DNA of 64,000 nt from Silene latifolia (lineage: Eukaryota; Streptophyta; Magnoliopsida; Caryophyllales; Caryophyllaceae): contig NC_133537.1 in assembly GCF_048544455.1 (NCBI RefSeq), forward strand, positions 145,120,058 through 145,184,057, written 5' to 3'. The notes below the pieces were generated by a model. The model searched no databases, was not told the origin of the DNA, and saw only the letters and a program-made list of their open reading frames with translations. Each line of letters opens with the position of its first letter. Position 1 is the stretch's first letter. The position numbers and the translations under genes were made by a program. This document shows positions 12,192 through 24,804 of the stretch, piece by piece.

Positions 12192-13533
12192 TGCAACACC
12201 CCCATACACCAAGGTGCCTTACCAAGACCACCTAATGCATGAAAGTGCTACTATCTCAGTTACTCGAGGCAATGTATATCAAAAGGACCATAAAAGAACA
12301 TACATTATTATATAAGTTTAAAGTGATACATAACCAAAAACCAAAACTCTCAAAAGAAATACAACTATTCCAAATTCCAAAACCAACTAAATGAAATATA
12401 AAGTTTTATAACACAGCAAAAGACTCTAAATGACATGTGGTGACTCAATCCCAGCTATCCCTTGCACATCCATCTCATACCTGCTCAATAACTACTCACC
12501 ATCCCCGAATGGATCACTACAGTTTTTAAAACAATTAAACGGGGTCAGTTACTGATTACAAAATATAAGATAAAGCAATATCAACAATATATACAATCAT
12601 CTAGCTTCGTCACATCACCAATCACCTGACTAGACTGAAGCTTTAGTCTTGTCAGATTACGGCCGCAACCAGTAATCCACACCGTCAGTGGGGGACCGCA
12701 ACCGTTCCCACCTACGTCCCGCTCATCAATACCGAGCGCAAACCCATGTTCCTTAATGTGCACATCCCCTCTTGTGGCGGGTTCCATAAGGGGCGAATCA
12801 AAGGCGTGAAGCCATTCCCGTAAGTGACTCCACTCAGCCGAGGGCGCACCTCGCGAACCACAGACAAACAACACAACCAACTACAACATAAACAATTACG
12901 AATTCAATACGATATAGATCAATAACAACAATCAACCATCTAATACACATGTAACCAATAACTGAGTAGGAAATCCTACCTAGAAATGCAATCACCAATA
13001 TCAATACAATCAGCGAATCTGAAACGTTCCTCTACGAAATCACCTCCTAGCAATCACATAATCACACAATCGTACAATTACGAATTAACATAAAAATACT
13101 TCCAAAACTCCCAACCTACCCAATTAGGGTTTCAACCAAAATCAATGAAACAACATAAAAAATATACTAGGATCTTACTCACAATGCGACGGTCTCAACG
13201 GCGTAAAGAACTCCGGATTTCGACGACACAAGCCTTGGGATTTGATAGCAATGAGAGAGATGAGAAGCAGCGTAACTTGTTTATATCTTTGTGAAAGTTA
13301 AAGTAGGGTAAAAGTGAAAAGAAATTGAAAGATTATGTTTATATATCATTCTCACGTTGCTATCAAAACCCGGTAAAATAACCCGTAAAACCAACTTACT
13401 CGATCGAGTAAGTGACTTACTTGGTCGAGTGCCCCCTACTCGATCGAGTACCCATCAGACATAACACTGTTTTGTAAACAAATCTCACTTACTCGATAGA
13501 GTACCCAACAGCATAGAAAACCGTAGTATTACA
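12192..13533 (-). mobile_element. solo LTR of the TGTAA gypsy-like family
   Basis: It reads TGCAACACCCCCAT at the left and GTAGTATTACA at the right, 1342 bp, nearly the length of the LTR at 29563-30902 (1340 bp) and matching it in order of segments. The flanks CATGA (12187-12191) and CATGT (13534-13538) look like a 5-bp target duplication with one change. It sits inside the Athila-like solo LTR. Orientation follows the TATA-like TATATAAAC on the minus strand near 13340. Confidence 0.75.
13397..13503 (-). repeat. TACTCG..CGAGTA palindrome array
   Basis: Copies start at 13397, 13418, 13437 and 13490 (spacings 21, 19 and 53). The best copies read TACTCGATCGAGTA. The array lies about 45 bp upstream (minus strand) of a TATA-like box near 13340. 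Confidence 0.8.
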
Positions 13534-14733
13534 CATGTTATGCTTAATGAAATGCTTGATTGACAGCCAGCATGAATCTCTTACCCATTCAACAAGACTT
13601 GTAAGACATAAATCAACTCAAGGCTTGTTAGACCATGCATATAGTTGAATAGGAAGAAATTTAGTCGACTTTTAGGTGTTGTAAAGTCTTCACCAACTCG
13701 GCTCTGAGACACAAACCTTCCTAGGAGTTATAAGATATAAACTAACTCGATTCCACTACAACAATAATTTGCTTATATTTGTGAAACTTGTTTATGAGAT
13801 CTCACCATGATTCCCTTATGAACCCATGACACCCTAGTGCCTTAATCAATTGTTTACAAACCCTATTTGTTTACCTTGCTTTGTTATGCTTTCATTTCTT
13901 TACATTTCATTGATAAATAGTTTAGATTCCAAACCTCAAACTCAACCCGAATTGTGACACACTAAGACATAACTCTCTACATTCGATAAATCAATACAAT
14001 ACCCGTCCCTTGGGATCCGACATTTACTTGCCACTCAACTAAGAGTAGTTAGTTTAGATTATATACTGTTTTGATTGGTAAGCTTAAACGACAAAGTTCA
14101 AACCGAATCAGGTTGCCATTTTTTCCGTAAGGCTTCTAAGAATCTTACTGACGATGTCCTCATATTCAAACTTTCTGCCAAGGTTTCGCAATTCATTAAT
14201 GATGCTAGAGAAACGTGCAGACATAGATTGACTCATTTTGCAACATTTTAAAGAGTTCATAATTTTGAATCAACAGGTCAATCCTATGTTTCTTAACAAG
14301 CAAAGTACCTTCGTAAGCCAATTCTACACCATCCCATATTTCCTTGGCGGAATTACAAGAAGAGAAGCGGTCAAATTCAATTGAAGTCATGCCGTTTTGC
14401 AACACGCTCATGGCTTTCGAATTCTTCTCAGCTTTCTTGTAATCGCCCTCAATATAGTCATCCTCTTTCTTTTCTTAGGATGTACCTTCAGTTGACGCAA
14501 CCAATATTTTCATTAGTCCATTTTGAAATAATTCTCCAACACTCCCAACCCCGTCCCTGAATATAGTCTGTCAACATTTTTTTCCAAAAACTATAATTTT
14601 TCCCATCAAAGATAGGACATTTGAGATATTTGGAATCCATTTCACACGTGCAAGGCAGTGAAAATAAAAATAAATAAAATAAAGTAGGATAGACATATCA
14701 GCCTCTTTGCGGTTAGGCAATCAAGAGCACGAG

Positions 14734-14745
14734 GCTCTGATACTA
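14734..14745 (-). promoter_or_regulatory. tRNA-iMet primer binding site of copia 1
   Basis: The minus strand reads TAGTATCAGAGC, one base from the canonical TGGTATCAGAGC, two bases inside the LTR end GACTCTTCA. It is the usual copia primer site. Confidence 0.7.
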
Positions 14746-14747
14746 AT

Positions 14748-16332
14748 TGAAGAGTCTATCGATCCGAAATACTCAAGATGGGGGGAGGGGGGTGAATTGA
14801 GTATAATAAAGTATGCCCACTTTTTTAATTGTCCGTATGTAGCGTGTATGTCAATAGACTATTCGATGCTTATGGATTAAACTCGACTAATCAACTAACG
14901 TTTACAAAACGTAAAGAAATGAAACAAAGAAAGAACGCAAGAGACACGTGGGTTTTTGAAGTGGTTCAGTTTCACAAGTCGAAACCTACATCCACTATTC
15001 TCGATTAATTATTTTAGTACCTTTCTACGGATTACAAAATATTCAACTCGCTTGTACAACTAACTCTAGTTGTAACTCACTTTGAGAATCGCTAAATACT
15101 CGACTATCTTACACTAACAAAAAAGCACTTCATTGTTCTTCTAGTGTTCACACAATAGAACGAGTAAGAAACAATATGTAGCACTATAATCCAATAATGT
15201 AATTCTTAGAAATAATTGCAGTAAGAACGACATGACTTTTCAAAACAATTTTCAGTTGCAAAATAATGATAAACACGTTTTGTTTGCAAGGATGTTTTAA
15301 AGCTCGAAAGTTGAAAAGTATTTTGAAAGAATGAATAAGTGTTGTGTTTATAGTAGAGAGGAGATCTAGGTTTTCTAGTTTGAAAACTCTAGATAGCGGT
15401 GGATCTCGTGTGAAGTAGAGAGCAATAAAGCAATCTAATATTCTTATTAAATCTAATAATATCTTAGCCAAATAATAAAGAATAAGACTAGATAAATAAG
15501 AAGAGATAAAACATCTATAACAACTATTTACCTAGGATTTACCCTAATTGGTTGCTTGGACAAGGAGTTTACACGAAGGGGAGACGGCTCATAAGCCCAC
15601 TTCCTCATGTGTGAAACCCTAGTTAAGATATTAGGTTAGAACGATTAGATTAGGGTTTAGATATGAATAATTAGAAAACCCTTGATGGCCACCAAAGAAC
15701 AACTCATAAGTTGTTATATGGACAATAGCCAATCAGTTCGAAGATCGTCTACCCATCGAATCTAAACATGCCCTAAATCTCATTCTACTATAAACACACT
15801 TTTGTTTTGAAAGAATTAATGATTTAAGCTTTGAAAAGTATATTAAAATATGAAAGTCGTGTTTTAATTACTGTAGCTTAAAGTTATAGGTGAAACAGTT
15901 ACAACTTTAAGCTTGGTGAGTGAAGTTATAGCTAAAACAGCATTAACCTTACTTGCAAAAATTACTTTTTAAAATAACGTTATTGAAAGATGACCTATCT
16001 ATCTAATCTTCCTGGAGATCTTCAGTATGTGGTTTATCTCTTCATCTTGATCATTAGCTCTTCATATTGAGCTTGATTTATCATTCATAACTTCTAACTT
16101 GTACATTCAACAATCATTACTTGGAACTTTTTCTAGTATTTTGTCACGAGCTCAAATGAATAGTGAATTTATAGCTAAAACAACTATAACTTTACTTCGC
16201 AAATCATCTTGCCAAAGTGTAAACATGTTAAATCTATCAAAACTAAACAAACGATTACAACCAATAAGTATATATATAATTAAGCACACTTGTCATTATC
16301 AAAACATAAACATATAACTATATGGTCCAACA
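14748..16332 (-). mobile_element. 5' LTR of copia 1
   Basis: On the minus strand it runs from TGTTGGACC to GACTCTTCA, 1585 bp, with the primer site next to its end. There is no partner LTR in the window. No gene inside; short ORF-like runs are not supported. Confidence 0.75.
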
Positions 16333-16805
16333 ACATCATTCCTTACAATCAGCAATTACGTCCTAATACTATACTTTTAGAATCCAAAAATCAATTACAA
16401 ATGTTCAGACACTTACCACGAAGAACATATAGATGTCGTTTACTGAAACGACCCGACTCGATGACTCTATTTTCGAGTTACTTCCCTTACCGGAGTAAGG
16501 TTCATGGTGAAACATTAAAATGGGTGGTGAGAGATGGAAGGATAGAGAGAGAGTTTTTTTTAGGTTTAAAAATGATAAAACGTATGGCGAAAATGACTTA
16601 AGTCATAACCTCCAAGTGATATAATAACACGTTGTCAGATACGTACTCGGTCGAGTATGGAACATACTCCGCCGAGTACACCGCACTCGGTCGAGTATTA
16701 AAGCTACTCAGCCGAGTAACCTTTACTAGGTCGAGTATTCAATCTCGAATATAATATGTCTCTCCCTTACATCTCTAACTAAGGATCCCACATGGTCAAA
16801 GGTCA
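16333..16805 (-). mobile_element. partial 3' LTR of the TGTAA element
   Basis: It matches 30430-30870 closely, including acatcattc..acaatcagca, the block near 16440, the motif array and ggatcccacatggtcaaagg. The last 30 bp with the TATTACA end are replaced by other sequence after 16805. Copia 1 abuts its left side. Confidence 0.75.
16644..16737 (-). repeat. TACTCG..CGAGTA array, five copies
   Basis: Copies start at 16644, 16665, 16684, 16705 and 16724 (spacings 21, 19, 21 and 19). Variants include TACTCGGTCGAGTA, TACTCCGCCGAGTA and TACTCAGCCGAGTA. The arms are better kept than the two central bases. Confidence 0.85.
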
Positions 16806-17035
16806 GCCAACCGCAACGCGACAAGAGTAGCCCGAAGAACAAAAACTTCTAAAAGAGAATCGTAAGGTTACACTAACATGTATACAACGATATCACTATC
16901 ATGCAAACGTGCAACTATTGTACCATCAACACGCCATCTTGCCATCAGTAACACAATCATAATACTAACGTTACCCAACCACATTACCACCATGCTCCTA
17001 ACTAGAAATTTAAAAGAAATTTTATTGCCGCGATG

Positions 17036-17077
17036 TTATCTACCCCTCTTAAAAGGAATATCGTCCCCGAAGTTCAC
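17036..17077 (-). pseudogene. C-terminal tail of a gypsy polyprotein
   Basis: The minus strand reads VNFGDDIPFKRGR then TAA. A tail of this kind (F-G-x-E/D-I-x-F-K-R-G-R) closes the pol of some plant chromovirus-type gypsy elements, close to the 3' LTR, as here. Only this end was recognised; the rest of pol is absent. Confidence 0.45.
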
Positions 17078-17357
17078 CCTCAAGATGTAGCAAAGAAGAG
17101 CATAAACATGTGAATGCAAACGAGTACTCTAAAACAAATATCATACCTCATTGTCACATAAAACTAGACACGAAAATTGACCCAACGCAACTATGCTTAA
17201 AGATTGGATGAAATTAACATGAGTTCTATAATAAATGCATGTAATAATAAATAACAAATCGAAGCACACAAAATAGTATCACATTGCAAGCATGTTCCAC
17301 ACCAATTCACATTCCACATCCGACCCAATTTCCCACCATGTTGCTAAACCATCACAT

Positions 17358-18648
17358 TATTGGAAATCATATTTTAAATATCACATATTTTAGTTTAAAG
17401 TTCTAGTCATAAAAAATTAAGGATCTTATGCATGCAAAACATATAAATACGTGTAGAGGAAAACCGGTTACTTACATTGAATATTTCGGTTTATGGGCAC
17501 AAATAAGGTCTCCTACCTTCACTTGTTCTTGAGCTATGATGAGTAATAGGATGATCCTCCAAAGACTTCAAGTATAGAAGCCACTCCTTTTGATTGCAGC
17601 CAAGATTATCCCTTATCTCTACTAAATAATATGTGCTCGATATTTGTTTAGTAGTTTACCTTAAAATTGATTACTAATACTCATATATTACATTAATAAT
17701 ATTAGTAATGTGATTTGAATAATTTGGATCATCATTTCTCAGTTTTTAGAGAAAGATGAACAAAAATATGAGAGAGGAAAGTTATGCATGTGAAAATGAA
17801 TGAATGTGCATAAAGAGAATTAGTGGAGTACAAAATTCTCTAGTGTGAGAGGGGAGCACGGTTTTGGGGAGGTGGAGGACCAATATATGGTCCTTCCCTT
17901 TTTACTTTTGTTCTTATCTAAACCTTAGGCATGTAAGGCTAGGTAAGTAGTGTCATGATGGTGTTATTTTAGCTTATTAAAATAAATCACCACCATCCAC
18001 TAACCCTCTACATTTCGGTCCACTTATAAAATGGACTACCATTTTATTTTGTCAATTTGTCAATTGTCATAAAATATGTCACATGTCGTATGATACATGT
18101 TATTAATTAATTTAATGCATATTTATCACATAAATATCATTTCATGAATTAATTAAATTACATACAATAATTTGACTAGTGATACTTGATCACATAAATA
18201 AAATGGGTCATATAATTATAATTCACAACATCTTGTAATTATAATTAACCATTCATTCTTATCTCTATTGTTTCTCAAACAATAAACAATTTTAGTAACA
18301 AAGCATTTTATTACTAAAATAAATCTTATTTAATCCCATTACAATAAGATAATTATTCTCTCTCACAAATTGAATTATTCAATTTTAAGGAATTTATTAA
18401 CTTGTATCGTCATACAATTAATCAACTTTACAGATTAGGGCATCATCCTTTAGGTGTGACCTTAAGGGATCAACTGACCACCACCGTCCCACGACAGTAA
18501 CGTCAAACTCTTGCAAGCCAATCGTTACCGATTAATGTTAATCAGTTGACTATATAATTAAATTATCCCTTACGTATTCTTAATATGAGATTTAATTATG
18601 ATATTAAATCATGAGATCGCACTATTGTTGAGGACACATTTTCCAACA
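17358..18648 (-). mobile_element. 3' LTR of copia 2
   Basis: Matches 24805-26099 along its whole length with small indels. It runs from TATTGGAAATC (first G of TGTT lost) to TTTTCCAACA. Confidence 0.85.
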
Positions 18649-18660
18649 ATCTCCCACTTG
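18649..18660 (-). promoter_or_regulatory. polypurine tract of copia 2
   Basis: The minus strand reads CAAGTGGGAGAT right before the 3' LTR start TGTTGGAAAATG. It is the usual plus-strand primer position. Confidence 0.65.
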
Positions 18661-18699
18661 TCCTCGACAAGTGTGCGTCACTAATTCTCTTGTCCTATT

Positions 18700-21074
18700 A
18701 CTATCTCCCACTCAATGCAAGGTGTCTTTCAGGTCGTACTTGCAAGTGATCACATCGAGAGTGGTTTCCTCGATCTGGAGAATAACTGATTGACCGGAAT
18801 TATCTACCATAGATACCTTCCGAGCGTGGCCACGCATTTCCAGTTCATTACTTCTCGAGTGGCCCTGAGATATTGTTTTAACCCTGACAAGGGGGTGGAC
18901 AATTCCTATCGCACTATTCCCTTCGACTAGCCACAGCCATCATAACCCAAAATATGCCCATTTGACCCCATTTACGAAGGTCGTAGTAACATAAATCAAA
19001 GCTAATCGAAAACTGTGCCATCTTAGGCGAACAGTCTTTAGTCAAAAGAATCGACTCATTTGAATACTATAGTAGCTATCGCCACGATCAGGCTTTATAA
19101 ATTTGCTAGAACTCTATAAGCGGTCATTGCCCGACAAAGTGTTCCTAACAGTCTGCCTATGTGATCGACTAGTCATCTCACATGACTCTATGGCACTTGA
19201 GCTTGCCACCAATCGCATCACACTCTAGTCACTTCGAGACGTCACCTCATACAAGTGACTATGGGCAAATACCACGTTAATCCGAGTTCACTTTAACGGG
19301 GTTCAATATTGTCTCTACAACCCGTTTGGATGTAACAAAGTATAAAAGGAGTTTTTAGATTTAAAAACTCGAACAACAAATGTGATTATTACATATGAAT
19401 AGTCAATACCTGATTACTACTTCATATTTTTATAATCCATTTTAATCTTATATGTAGTTGTTCATCTCAATGCAATTGAAACGACATATGACATGACTCA
19501 TCATGTTAAGCCTATGAGAAGGCTTTGGTTAGTAGGTTTTAGCAACTCCTTGCTCAACCTTGCTACATACTCGTTTTCCTTTCGTAATGCATACATTTAT
19601 ATTAAAAAACTTTCTGAGTACGTGTCTAGATCCAATCTAGACATAGGCCCTCTAGCCTTAGAATAGCTCCCACTGTTTTCACAGTGTGCGGGACTCATCC
19701 TTCTTGCACATCTCATGATTGCAAGTGTACTCAATTTTCGTTGTAAATATCTCTCATTGTTCTTTATTGCCTAGAATGATTCTAGAAAATCTATTTCTTA
19801 AATAACATAGCCACAATGGTATCTTAACCATCCTAATGTGTTTTGATTATGGTTTTGTTGGAAACCATGCACAATCTCAATTGTCAATCGTCATTTGTAT
19901 AACACCCTTACACAAAATTGCATCAAAAACACTTTGCTTTACATCCTTAATGCTCCTGCAAGCACTTAAGGGTAATCTTTATGGCTTACTTGGTAACTAT
20001 TACTTAAATTCGATTTTGAAACAATTCATCATACTCAAAATATATGAAGTGTTGTACATCATTACTCATTTAATTGATCTGGCAACGGAAGCAAATGGAA
20101 TCAATCAAATATGTTCAACCTTGATTGAACTAGTCATGAATCTTATCAACATAAGACTTCTTATTTGACGCTAATATCATGTGGATTTATCTCCATAAAT
20201 CTGGATATTAAAGATGTATTATATTTCTCCAAGTCTTAAATCATTCGCAATGATCAATGTGTCATCCACATATAAAACTACTAAAAATTTCCGTAACTCC
20301 CACTAAACTTCATGTATAAACACAACTTCTCGACTTATCGGGAAAATTTTTATACCATGATCAAATCATTGATTCCAACTCATTTATGTCCTACTCAAGA
20401 CCCTCTCTTAAGTTGCACATTATCTCAGGATTACAAGAATCTACAAAACTCAAGACATGTATTGAATACATTCCTTCTAATTGAAGAAGTGGGTTTTAAA
20501 TTCACTTGCTATGTGTATATCATCATAATGAAACACAGTCCCTAAGATGATCCAAATAGACTTAAGCATTTCAATTAGTGTAAAACCCTTTGCTACCAAT
20601 CAAGCTTTGAAATCTCTCTTTATTAGTGCAAAACCCTTTGTCACTAATCAAGCCTTTTATTTCGAATTTTCATGGCTCTAAGCCTTGTATTGAGTTGTGA
20701 CCTAAACATTCTCATGTAAGTCATATGTTCATTACTTTCTAGAAGTAGTTAACTTGAATCAAACAATTTTTTTGTAAGTTTTAAGCTCTTTACTTTCTTA
20801 AAAGTAACATGAATACATCATCTTCAACAAGTGATGATTTAACCTCCTAGGTTTTGAAGAAACAACGTCTTACACAAAACGTCTCATGTAGCCAAGAAAG
20901 ACCAGTTTCTTGCGACATAACATTCTTTGTGGCTCTTGAAAAATTTCTCCCACTCTGTCTTCTAGAAATAAACTTGTATTCTAGAAAGACAGCTTCACGA
21001 GCCACAAACCCGTTGTACTCGTGATTATTGTAAGGAAAAATGAGCATTTGTTTCTTGTGAAAACTTACAAGCAT
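18700..21074 (-). pseudogene. copia 2 pol remnant (RT to RNase H side)
   Basis: The minus strand carries the RT catalytic block LYVDDTLIIAND (YVDD codons 20261-20272) amid stops. Further upstream on the same strand, 20847-21074 reads YNGFVAREAVFLEYKFISRR, the block that follows the integrase core in copia polyproteins. Frames change many times, and 20579-20655 holds a 46-bp tandem duplication. The order integrase end, RT, then RNase H side towards the 3' LTR agrees with a copia element. No intact domain remains. Confidence 0.7.
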
Positions 21075-24000
21075 AGTACCCTACCATTTCATATCTCATA
21101 TGAATTGTTTTAGATTTAGTGGAAAAAAAAATAATTTAGACAATATGATAAAATCCCCAAAAGGATCAAGTAACTCAAAGTAACTTGATTGAAGTCCAAA
21201 CCATATCGAATAGCGTTTGATTTCTTTATCCAACCACACATTATCCCATAGTGCGTGCTAAGAGAGATTAATTTGTGATACTATATCACATTTCCTTTGG
21301 CTTATATCAAAGTCTTCACTTTGATAGTCCCATCACGATTAAATCGTGATTCTTTGAACTCTTTGAACTTCTTCAAAGATTTCTTTATTTACCTTATTAA
21401 GTGAACACATTAGTGTCAACTTAAATCATTGGTAAAAGTAAATGATCAGCCTATTCTGTATCAATGATTTACATTCTCGATCTCCTTTTCAACCAAAAGC
21501 ACGAGACCTCTTGCTTTGAATACAAGATATGCATATACCATAAGATTAACAATCTAATGGTTCCAAGAGTACTCAATAACACTTTGAGTTCATCATTCCA
21601 GAATTTAAGGTTTATTCTTGGGTTACAAATTTGAGTCTTGCATCATCTACATGATATATCATTCTAGTTTGGTTTAGAATATAATCACCTTTGATAATGG
21701 ACTAGCCATACATCAAATCATGGTGTATAGGGTCACAAAAGTGAACCTCTTATGTATCTTAACAAAATTATATTCTTATTTAGAGTTTATTCACTTAATA
21801 GTCATAATTAAGGTATAAATATAAACCCAAAACTAGATTGAGTACACAATGACTCTATCTCTCGACATCATCGTTGCTAGTCATCATATTCTAATCATCC
21901 TATGTATCAAATACAATGATTAAAACCACCACCGGTTTCTAATATTGACGAAGTAGTACTAGCAAAATTTATGTTAATCGAATAAACATTTAAAGAAGAA
22001 GGTCCCATTAGATGTCCCACAACTAACTTGTTGATTCTTCAATAATTTGGGGTAGTTTCCTTTCTAGCGTCCAACAATTAAGACAATGGAAACTTTATCG
22101 GTCTAGATTGATAGGTTTAGTATCGTTATTCTCAATAACTTTACTTTTAACATTACCTTGTATCAATTCTAATTTTACTTCATTAAAACCTTATCCTTTT
22201 CGTAACGGTTTAAGAGAATGCTCCCACTTCTTTCAATGAGTCTTTGCTAAGAGAAGCAAAATTGAAATTCACGAAGACTACTCTTCATTCGTTTGTTTAA
22301 TCTAAAAATTTCATTGAAGTGGTTGCGGTATTTTGGTCAATTTTGATTTCAAACAAATCTAGTTACCAAAATGATGTAACGTTTCAAAGTACTTAACTCA
22401 ATTAAGCATATGAGAAACAATTCATTGTAAGTAGATATGTTAGTCAAGAATCAAAAACCCTTTTGATCACGAATAATTTTTATCTATACTCTTCACAAGA
22501 GATCCTTACAATGGATAATACGAGGTTTTTAGAAGAAAAATTCAAGTTTTGTCTTTAGTTACGATATTTTAATGGAGATTTAAACTAAAAATTGAAATGA
22601 TATCGTATATGAATTGTGGTAAAGAAATAGAACAATATGATAACGGAATAGTGGAAAACTTAACATTTATCGTTTTATTAATACTTGTAAATAACAAGTA
22701 AAGCATTTACATAATGACCTCTACCCAACTATGATAAATGATTCCGAGATCCAAATTCATATTAACTTGGGCACGGGGTAGCCGATTCATCCCTCATCAA
22801 TATAACTCGGTGGATTAACTCTTTAATCGATTCTACTTTTAGAACTCTCGGTTGATAAAATTACTCTAATATTTATCTATAGCCCGGAACACATGCGACT
22901 ACGGTCACGAATACTTCCGTTGAGCTCAATCCAAATTTCAAATAAATGTGTCCATGATCCCAATTCACATTAACTTGGTCACGGGGTGGCCGATTCATCC
23001 TTTATCAACATGAATTCGGTGGATAGACATTTATCACCCACTTCCCCTACGTAACAAGGTTTGTACCCCGGTGTGGCCGAGCGCACTCCCTCACGAAATA
23101 GGTTTTCATGGTTTCTACTTTTTGGTAAGGCTAAGTCTCAATTGTTTATTTTGGCGAGAGGTCATGTCAATTTATTATCTATCACGTTTTAAGTGAACTA
23201 AAGCGGTGAACTACGATAATTGTAATTCACACGGTCGATAAACTCGATTAAAATGCATGTTTAGTTATGGCGATTTAGCGATGCATGCAACATATAAATA
23301 AAATGCAAAGCATAAAAATAAAATCCTAGTATGGCCTTCCTAAAATAGAAAATCTAATAAACTATTACAAATTCGGAAACCAACTCCTTTGGTCCCTTGA
23401 ACTTTGGTCTTGGCACGCACTTCAAGGCAACACTTTCTTTGATGGATCGCCTTCTCGAATGGCACCGTCTTCAAGGAACTCCGGAATAATTAAATTACAA
23501 AATGAATTACATAATTTCGATTATACATTTGTAATTAAAAATAAATCTATTAAATTACAAAACGGTGATACGAGATCACAATAATTACAACCGAATCGAT
23601 ATTCCCATACATTTCGGGCAATATCAATTAAAACTAAGGCCATATTAAGTAAAATTACATAATTCAAAAATTACATAAAACTAAAATATGACAATCATAA
23701 ATAAAATTAAGCATTATAATATGTATGAACATGCTAGATTTTATGCTAAATTGCCTTTAAAGAGCCAATATCGTATATTAATTGGTTTTTACGGATTTGC
23801 GTGATTTAACCTTTTAAAATCACAATAATTACATAAATTCATATTTATGTACAAGTTAATTACCATAACAATCTTAGGACTCAAAATTAGTCTCCACTAA
23901 CATTTTGACAATAATTAACCTTGATTTCTTAATATTGTTCATAAATGGACCTAAAATACAAAATTCATGCTATAAACCTCAAATTAAATCATAAAAAATT

Positions 24001-24790
24001 CAAATAATTTCAAAATTTGAAATTTAAACTCATGAACATTCTGGAAAAATACCATGACACTCATAATGTTCAAAACATAGGTTAAAAATTTTGAAAATTT
24101 ATCGAGAAAATCAATGTTGCGGTTTATCGATTTTAACAATTATGACCATAAAAAATATGAGAAAAATTATTTTTATCAACTTTTCACTTTTAGATCTGAA
24201 ATATATGATAAAATGCAGTATGTGACATTTTTCCTTAGTCATGAAGTATGTTTTAGTATTATTACTAATTATAGTCACTATTTATGTGATTTTTCATCAA
24301 AAATTCATAAATCATACAAAATGACTTCATTATAGCCAAATATTTTACACACATCTTGTAAAAATGCATGTGACAACATACTAAATTTCCATGACCAGAT
24401 TCGAAATATAACTCATATTAACCTATTTATTCATTTAAATACGATTTTAACTTAAAAATCCATATTTCGAGCAAAACAACTCATTTTATCATGAATATTT
24501 ACAGGCCATCAGTAGATAATATATGTGAAAACATATCCAAAAACCACTAAAAAAATCAAAGTTTAGATATTTTTCGTCCAAAATTGACATTTTTATCATA
24601 AAATCACATTTTAATGAACAATAAAATCCATAAATAAACCAAAATGTCCTAAAAATCACTTAGGACCAGAAACTTTTAACATGCAAAATTATTTCATAAT
24701 TTATCTTCATAAATCCTAAATAACAAGTTTTATATGTTAATTAAATTAACTCGGAAAAACTAACCCGATTTTGCATGCAACAACCGTGAT
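21075..24790. other. copia 2 leader and eroded gag/integrase side, no readable gene
   Basis: No domain could be read. The region 23500-24790 is very AT-rich. A 70-bp unit with acttgg.cacggggt.gccga is present twice (22747-22816 and 22955-23025). It probably includes the leader of the element and decayed gag sequence. Confidence 0.4.
22747..23025. repeat. diverged direct repeat in the copia 2 leader
   Basis: Copies at 22747-22816 and 22955-23025 share ttaacttgg, cacgggg, gccgattcatcc and tcggtggat. They are about 208 bp apart. Confidence 0.65.
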
Positions 24791-24803
24791 GCTCTGATAC
24801 CAC
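24791..24803 (-). promoter_or_regulatory. tRNA-iMet primer binding site of copia 2
   Basis: The minus strand reads GTGGTATCAGAGC, a perfect match to the canonical TGGTATCAGAGC, next to the LTR end TTTCCAACA. Confidence 0.85.
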
Positions 24804-24804
24804 T

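Larger units (their letters stand above)
11114..14110 (+). mobile_element. Athila-like solo LTR inserted in copia gag
   Basis: It begins TGATGTCAC, ends ACCGAATCA, and is flanked by the 5-bp target duplication GGTTG (11109-11113 and 14111-14115). The first 100 bp (tttagtccccgaactagcct, cttgttcctatgct) match the reverse complement of the ends at 41001 and 63964, placing it in the same broad LTR group but in plus orientation. The TATA box is TATAAAT at about 11679. No internal region remains, so it is a solo LTR. Removing its own insertion (12192-13533) leaves about 1.65 kb. Confidence 0.8.
8361..14640 (-). pseudogene. copia 1 gag remnant, split by two insertions
   Basis: The ATG at 14640 opens MDSKYLKCPIFDGKNYSFW, the usual start of plant copia gag (UBN2-type). 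The reading runs to 14116 (SVLQNGMTSIEFDRF, IWDGVELAYEG, then RFSSIINELRNLG). It resumes across the solo LTR at 11108 (KVTAIEEARDLTLLSYQEL) and includes a CCHC zinc knuckle, C-x2-C-x4-H-x4-C (CFKCEETDHMIKDC, 10769-10810). After a stop at 10748 it continues with acidic and Lys/Ala-rich coiled-coil sequence, is split again by the MITE-like element, and resumes at 9192. Several in-frame stops (10748; near 14475) make it non-functional. Gag would have formed the particle. Confidence 0.8.
6451..16332 (-). mobile_element. Ty1/copia retrotransposon 1, 3'-truncated, interrupted by insertions
   Basis: On the minus strand, from right to left: 5' LTR (14748-16332), tRNA-iMet primer site (14734-14745), gag (from 14640), protease, integrase, and the first residues of the RT domain, where it stops at 6461. 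The rest of RT, RNase H and the 3' LTR are missing. Two insertions split it: a MITE-like element (9194-10102) and a solo LTR (11114-14110). Its LTR begins TGTTGGACCATATAG on the minus strand. The right end joins the LTR of a TGTAA-type gypsy element, so the copia inserted into that LTR. Confidence 0.85.

Noticed and set aside
13397-13503. The evenly spaced palindromes look at first like a CRISPR-type repeat array
   Set aside because: Repeats are degenerate and only 14 bp, spacers of 5-8 bp are too short, and the setting is a plant LTR.
24791-24803. tctgatacca as part of a tRNA gene
   Set aside because: It is a primer binding site beside an LTR; no tRNA cloverleaf could be drawn around it.
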